This document shows positions 5,532 through 8,485 of a stretch of 8,485 bases of DNA, piece after piece. Source of the stretch: an uncultured Clostridia bacterium. Lineage in GTDB: Bacteria > Bacillota_A > Clostridia > Christensenellales > Aristaeellaceae. Every line of letters begins with the position of its first letter. Positions within the stretch are counted from its first letter, which is position 1. A program made the position numbers and the translations under genes. The notes beneath the pieces were generated by a model. It was given only the letters and a program-made list of their open reading frames with translations. It was not told the origin of the DNA and did not search any database. The stretch lies in NCBI GenBank assembly GCA_945871545.1, contig CAMBWJ010000060.1, positions 1-8,485 of the forward strand, given 5' to 3'.

Positions 5532-7679
5532 ATGGAACGCACAGTTTTCCTTGCCCACATTTCCGAGGACGGCAGGGAGCAAACGGTCGTCGACCATCTG
5601 GAGGGCACTGCCCGGCGCAGCGCCGCATTCGCCGCGGAATTCGGCAGTGAAGACTTCGGCAGATTGACGGGCCTTGCCCATGACATCGGGAAAAACTCCA
5701 TCGCCTTTCAGAAGCGGCTGCTGCAGAACGGCCCGAAGGTCGACCACGCGACCGCCGGCGCCATCGAATGCGCGAGGATTGGAGCCGGCATGTCCGCCTG
5801 CTGCGTGATCGGGCACCACGGAGGTCTGCCGGATTATGGAAACCCCGATGTGGACATGCCCGGAGACGCGACCTTCATCGGCAGGCTGAAGAAGGGCTTG
5901 CAGAGCCGCCAGCCGTCCTGCGCGTGGAGCGGCCAGCTCCCCGCTCCTCCGCCGGAGCCGGATTTCCAGAACGACGGCTACCGCCTGTCCCTGTGGACGC
6001 GCATGCTCTATTCCTGTCTCGTGGACGCGGACTATCTGGACACCGAGGAATTCATGTCCGGAGGGAGGGTTCAGCGCGGCGGATGCGATTCCCTGCCCGA
6101 GCTTTGGGACCGGCTGAAGCGGCACATCGAAGGCTATTACCCGCCCAGGGGAGAATTAAACCAACTGCGCTGCCGGATTCTGGAGCGCTGCGCGGACGCA
6201 GGCTCCGGGCGGAAGGGCGTCTACACGCTGACCGTTCCCACAGGCGGCGGCAAGACCATCGCTTCGCTGGCCTTTGCGCTGCGGCATGCCATGCAGAACG
6301 GCATGCGGCGCATCATTTACGTAATCCCCTACACCTCCATCATCGAACAGAACGCCCTCGTATTCCGAAGCATACTGGGGGAAAACAACGTCATCGAGCA
6401 CCACAGCGGCGCAGTTTTTGATTCTGACGAGGAAATCAGCGGCGAAAGGAGCCATCAGCGCCTTGCATCCGAAAACTGGGATGCGCCGGTGATCGTGACC
6501 ACGGCCGTGCAATTCTTTGAATCCATCTACTCCAACCGCTCCTCCAAGTGCCGGAAGCTGCACAACATCGCCAACAGTGTGATCATCTTTGACGAGGCGC
6601 AGATGCTGCCCACGAACGCCCTGCTGCCCTGCGTGGGTGCGATTGCATCTCTGGCGGCGGATTTCGGGGCAAGCGCGGTGCTGTGCACGGCCACCCAGCC
6701 GGTTTTGGGCGATCTGATTCAGTCCTTTGCACCGCAGATTTCCGTGAAGGAAATCTTCCCAGATACCGCGCAGCTGTACGAATGCTTCCGGCGCATCACC
6801 TTCCGCAATGTCGGTGCGCGCTCCAATGCGGCGCTGGCGGACGAGCTGCGCGCCCAGAATCAGGTGCTGTGCATCGTCAACAGCCGAAAGGCCGCCCAGG
6901 AAATCCATGCGCTGCTGGCGGAGGAGGGCAGCTTTCACCTCTCCACCCTGATGTATCCCGTCCACCGTCAGGCGATCCTGCAGACCGTGCGCCAGCGTCT
7001 GAAGGACGGCCTGCCCTGCCGGGTGATCTCCACTTCCCTGATTGAGGCGGGGGTGGATGTGGATTTTCCGGCGGTCTACCGTGAGATGGCCGGTCTGGAT
7101 TCAATCCTGCAGGCCGCCGGTCGCTGCAACCGCAACGGAAAGCGGGACGCCGCGCAGAGCGTCGTCACCATCTTCACCGGAGAGACGCCCGCGCCCAGGC
7201 TGTTCCAGCAGAACATCAAGGCGGCGAGAGAGGCGCTGGAGGGCGGCCGTGACCCCGGCGATCCCGAGAGCATCCGCAGGTATTTCACGACCTATCGCTC
7301 CATCGTTGGCGACGGTCTGGACAGCGGAGAGGTGGTCAAACACCTGCGCGACGGCATTGCAGGCTGTCTGCTCCCCTTCAAGGCCGTGGCGGAGAAATTC
7401 CGCATGATCGATGACGACAGCATGACGGTCTACATCCCTCTGGAGGATGGAGAGGAGCTGTGTGCAAAGCTGCTGTCCGGAACTGCGGGCAGGGAGACCT
7501 ATCGAAAGGCCGGGCGATACAGCGTCAGCATCTACCGCGATCACTACCAGTCCCTTCTGAACGCCGGGGACGTTCAGCCGCTGGACGAAGGGAGCGGTGT
7601 TCTGGTCAATCCCGCGCTGTACAGCATGGATACGGGTCTGTCCCTCGCGGCGGACACCGGCAAGGCGGAGTTTATTTGA
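5532..7679 (+). CDS. cas3: Type I-C CRISPR-associated Cas3: HD nuclease fused to SF2 helicase
   Basis: A complete 715-residue Cas3, the effector that is recruited by Cascade after R-loop formation and unwinds and degrades the non-target DNA strand. The N-terminal HD nuclease shows His22, the His50-Asp51 pair in LAHDIGK, His72 in DHATAG, and His95-His96 in IGHHGG, the metal-binding set. The helicase follows: Walker A TVPTGGGKT at 234-242, motif II DEAQ at 354-357, motif III-like CTATQP at 385-390, STSLIEAGVDVDFP in the second RecA domain, and motif VI QAAGRCNRNG at 527-536. A C-terminal region of about 150 residues is typical of I-C Cas3. The length is normal and no frameshift or missing core motif is seen, so the enzyme appears functional. 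It is the first gene of the operon, 38 bases ahead of cas5. DEAQ instead of DECH/DEAH is common in this branch. Confidence 0.97.
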   Translation: MERTVFLAHISEDGREQTVVDHLEGTARRSAAFAAEFGSEDFGRLTGLAHDIGKNSIAFQKRLLQNGPKVDHATAGAIECARIGAGMSACCVIGHHGGLPDYGNPDVDMPGDATFIGRLKKGLQSRQPSCAWSGQLPAPPPEPDFQNDGYRLSLWTRMLYSCLVDADYLDTEEFMSGGRVQRGGCDSLPELWDRLKRHIEGYYPPRGELNQLRCRILERCADAGSGRKGVYTLTVPTGGGKTIASLAFALRHAMQNGMRRIIYVIPYTSIIEQNALVFRSILGENNVIEHHSGAVFDSDEEISGERSHQRLASENWDAPVIVTTAVQFFESIYSNRSSKCRKLHNIANSVIIFDEAQMLPTNALLPCVGAIASLAADFGASAVLCTATQPVLGDLIQSFAPQISVKEIFPDTAQLYECFRRITFRNVGARSNAALADELRAQNQVLCIVNSRKAAQEIHALLAEEGSFHLSTLMYPVHRQAILQTVRQRLKDGLPCRVISTSLIEAGVDVDFPAVYREMAGLDSILQAAGRCNRNGKRDAAQSVVTIFTGETPAPRLFQQNIKAAREALEGGRDPGDPESIRRYFTTYRSIVGDGLDSGEVVKHLRDGIAGCLLPFKAVAEKFRMIDDDSMTVYIPLEDGEELCAKLLSGTAGRETYRKAGRYSVSIYRDHYQSLLNAGDVQPLDEGSGVLVNPALYSMDTGLSLAADTGKAEFI

Positions 7680-7704
7680 GCCATCTCAGCACTACGTTTC
7701 AGAA

Positions 7705-7709
7705 AGGAG
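7705..7709 (+). promoter_or_regulatory. Ribosome binding site that decides the cas5 start
   Basis: AGGAG lies 2 bases before an ATG at 7712 and 8 bases before an in-frame ATG at 7718. The second spacing is the normal one, giving a protein beginning MSVSVEVWGDYACF, which matches the usual N-terminus of I-C Cas5. The reading that is open further upstream overlaps the end of cas3 and is not native. Confidence 0.75.
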
Positions 7710-7717
7710 AAATGCCA

Positions 7718-8380
7718 ATGTCTGTTTCCGTTGAGGTCTGGGGCGATTACGCCTGCTTCTCACGGCCGGAGATGAAGACGGAGCGGGTCAGCTACGACGT
7801 CATCACGCCCTCGGCAGCCAGAGGTCTGCTGGAAGCAATCTACTGGCACCCTGGGCTTGTCTGGCATGTAGACCGCATCCGCGTCTGCAGGCCCATCCGC
7901 TTCACGAACATACGGCGCAACGGGGTCAAGGACACCATCAGCGCCCGCAAGGTCAGAACTGCGATGGAGAAGGGCGCGGGCGAGCTGCACCTGGCCACAT
8001 CCGAAAGCATCCAGCAGCGCGCCGCCATGGTCCTGCGGGATGTACACTATGTCATCGATGCCCATTTTGAGATGACCGCCAGAGCTGCTCCCTCAGACAA
8101 TCCCGGGAAGTTCCAGGATATCATGCGCCGCCGTCTGGAGAAGGGGCAGTTCTATCACCAGCCCTGTTTCGGCGTCCGGGAATTTCCAGCACAGTTCAGG
8201 CCATGCACCGCGCTTCCGCCCTGCCCGGAGGAACTGCTGGGCGAGAAGGACCTGGGCTGGATGCTGCTGGATCTGGACTATTCCGACCCGGAGCACATCA
8301 CGCCCCACTTTTTCCGGGCCGTCCTGCGTGACGGTGTGCTGGAGGTGCCGCCCATGGACAGCGAGGAGGTGCGGACATGA
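7718..8380 (+). CDS. cas5c: Type I-C Cas5 (Cas5d/Cas5c), pre-crRNA endoribonuclease and Cascade subunit
   Basis: A 220-residue RAMP-fold protein of the I-C Cas5 family. Unlike Cas5 of other type I systems, this form replaces Cas6: it cuts the precursor crRNA within the repeat and stays bound to the 5' handle in Cascade. The N-terminal block WGDYACFSRPEMKTERVSYD (8-27), followed by TPSAARGLLEAIYWHP (30-45), is diagnostic, as are QQRAAMVLRDVHYVIDAHFE (99-118) and FYHQPCFGVREFPA. Tyr42 and His116 are the likely counterparts of the catalytic Tyr46 and His117 of the Bacillus halodurans enzyme; by eye, the position of its Lys116 is Ala here. The length is usual. The stop overlaps the cas8c start as ATGA (8377-8380), so the two subunits are translationally coupled. 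Confidence 0.95.
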   Translation: MSVSVEVWGDYACFSRPEMKTERVSYDVITPSAARGLLEAIYWHPGLVWHVDRIRVCRPIRFTNIRRNGVKDTISARKVRTAMEKGAGELHLATSESIQQRAAMVLRDVHYVIDAHFEMTARAAPSDNPGKFQDIMRRRLEKGQFYHQPCFGVREFPAQFRPCTALPPCPEELLGEKDLGWMLLDLDYSDPEHITPHFFRAVLRDGVLEVPPMDSEEVRT

Positions 8381-8485
8381 TCCTGCAGGCATTGACCAGG
8401 CTGTTTGAAGACCTGGCGCAGCAGGGGAAGATTGCCCGTCCCGGGTGGAGTCCCGCAAAAATCAGCTATGCCCTGTGCCTGGATG
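8377..8485 (+). CDS. cas8c: Type I-C Cas8c (Csd1) large Cascade subunit, N-terminal fragment cut by the window edge
   Basis: Only the first 36 codons are visible. They begin MILQALTRLFEDLAQQGKIA and continue with RPGWSPAKISYALCLD, which matches the conserved N-terminus of Csd1/Cas8c, the large subunit that recognises the PAM and target DNA in type I-C Cascade. The start codon overlaps the cas5 stop (ATGA), the usual arrangement in I-C operons. The gene continues beyond the right edge; whether it is intact, and whether it carries the internal start for the small subunit Cas11c, cannot be seen here. Confidence 0.92.
   Translation, partial: MILQALTRLFEDLAQQGKIARPGWSPAKISYALCLD

Noticed and set aside
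6591..6602. DEAQ in place of DECH/DEAH in Cas3 motif II
   Set aside because: This variant is common in type I-C Cas3 proteins and does not indicate loss of helicase activity.

Overview
The window looks like a piece of a GC-rich Gram-positive Clostridia-type chromosome. Strong AGGAGG-like ribosome sites, ATGA-coupled genes, LivHMG and TRAP transporters and a type I-C CRISPR-Cas operon all fit an Oscillospirales-like gut bacterium. That placement is inference; no taxonomic marker gene is present.

Left part (1-2067, + strand): the 3' part of livH, a complete livM and a livG that breaks off after about 115 recognisable residues, all from a branched-chain amino acid ABC transporter operon. livF is missing. 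A strong rho-independent terminator (2027-2067) follows the broken gene.

Middle part (2105-5024): on the - strand, a TRAP large permease gene (dctM type) followed by an HpcH/HpaI-family aldolase gene, a pairing typical of sugar-acid uptake and cleavage. The small permease and solute-binding genes (dctQ, dctP) that should precede dctM are absent. Facing away on the + strand is a LacI-family regulator reduced to its effector-binding domain. One deletion running from the end of dctQ, through dctP and the divergent promoter, into lacI would explain all of these absences.

Spacer (5025-5444): mostly non-coding. It holds a short antisense open frame with coding-like codon use and one CxxC motif, and a 41-bp GC-armed inverted repeat.

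Right part (5445-8485, + strand): a consensus promoter (TTGACA, 17 bp, TATAAT) leads into the start of a type I-C CRISPR-Cas operon: cas3 (HD nuclease plus helicase), cas5 (the crRNA-processing Cas5d/Cas5c form) and the first 36 codons of cas8c. The order matches the usual I-C layout (cas3-cas5-cas8c-cas7-cas4-cas1-cas2). The rest of the operon and any CRISPR array lie beyond the right edge.

I see no convincing new biological system. The notable features are the succession of gene scars (livG, dctQ/lacI), which suggests a rearrangement-prone or decaying region or an assembly artefact, and an intact-looking defence operon directly beside it.
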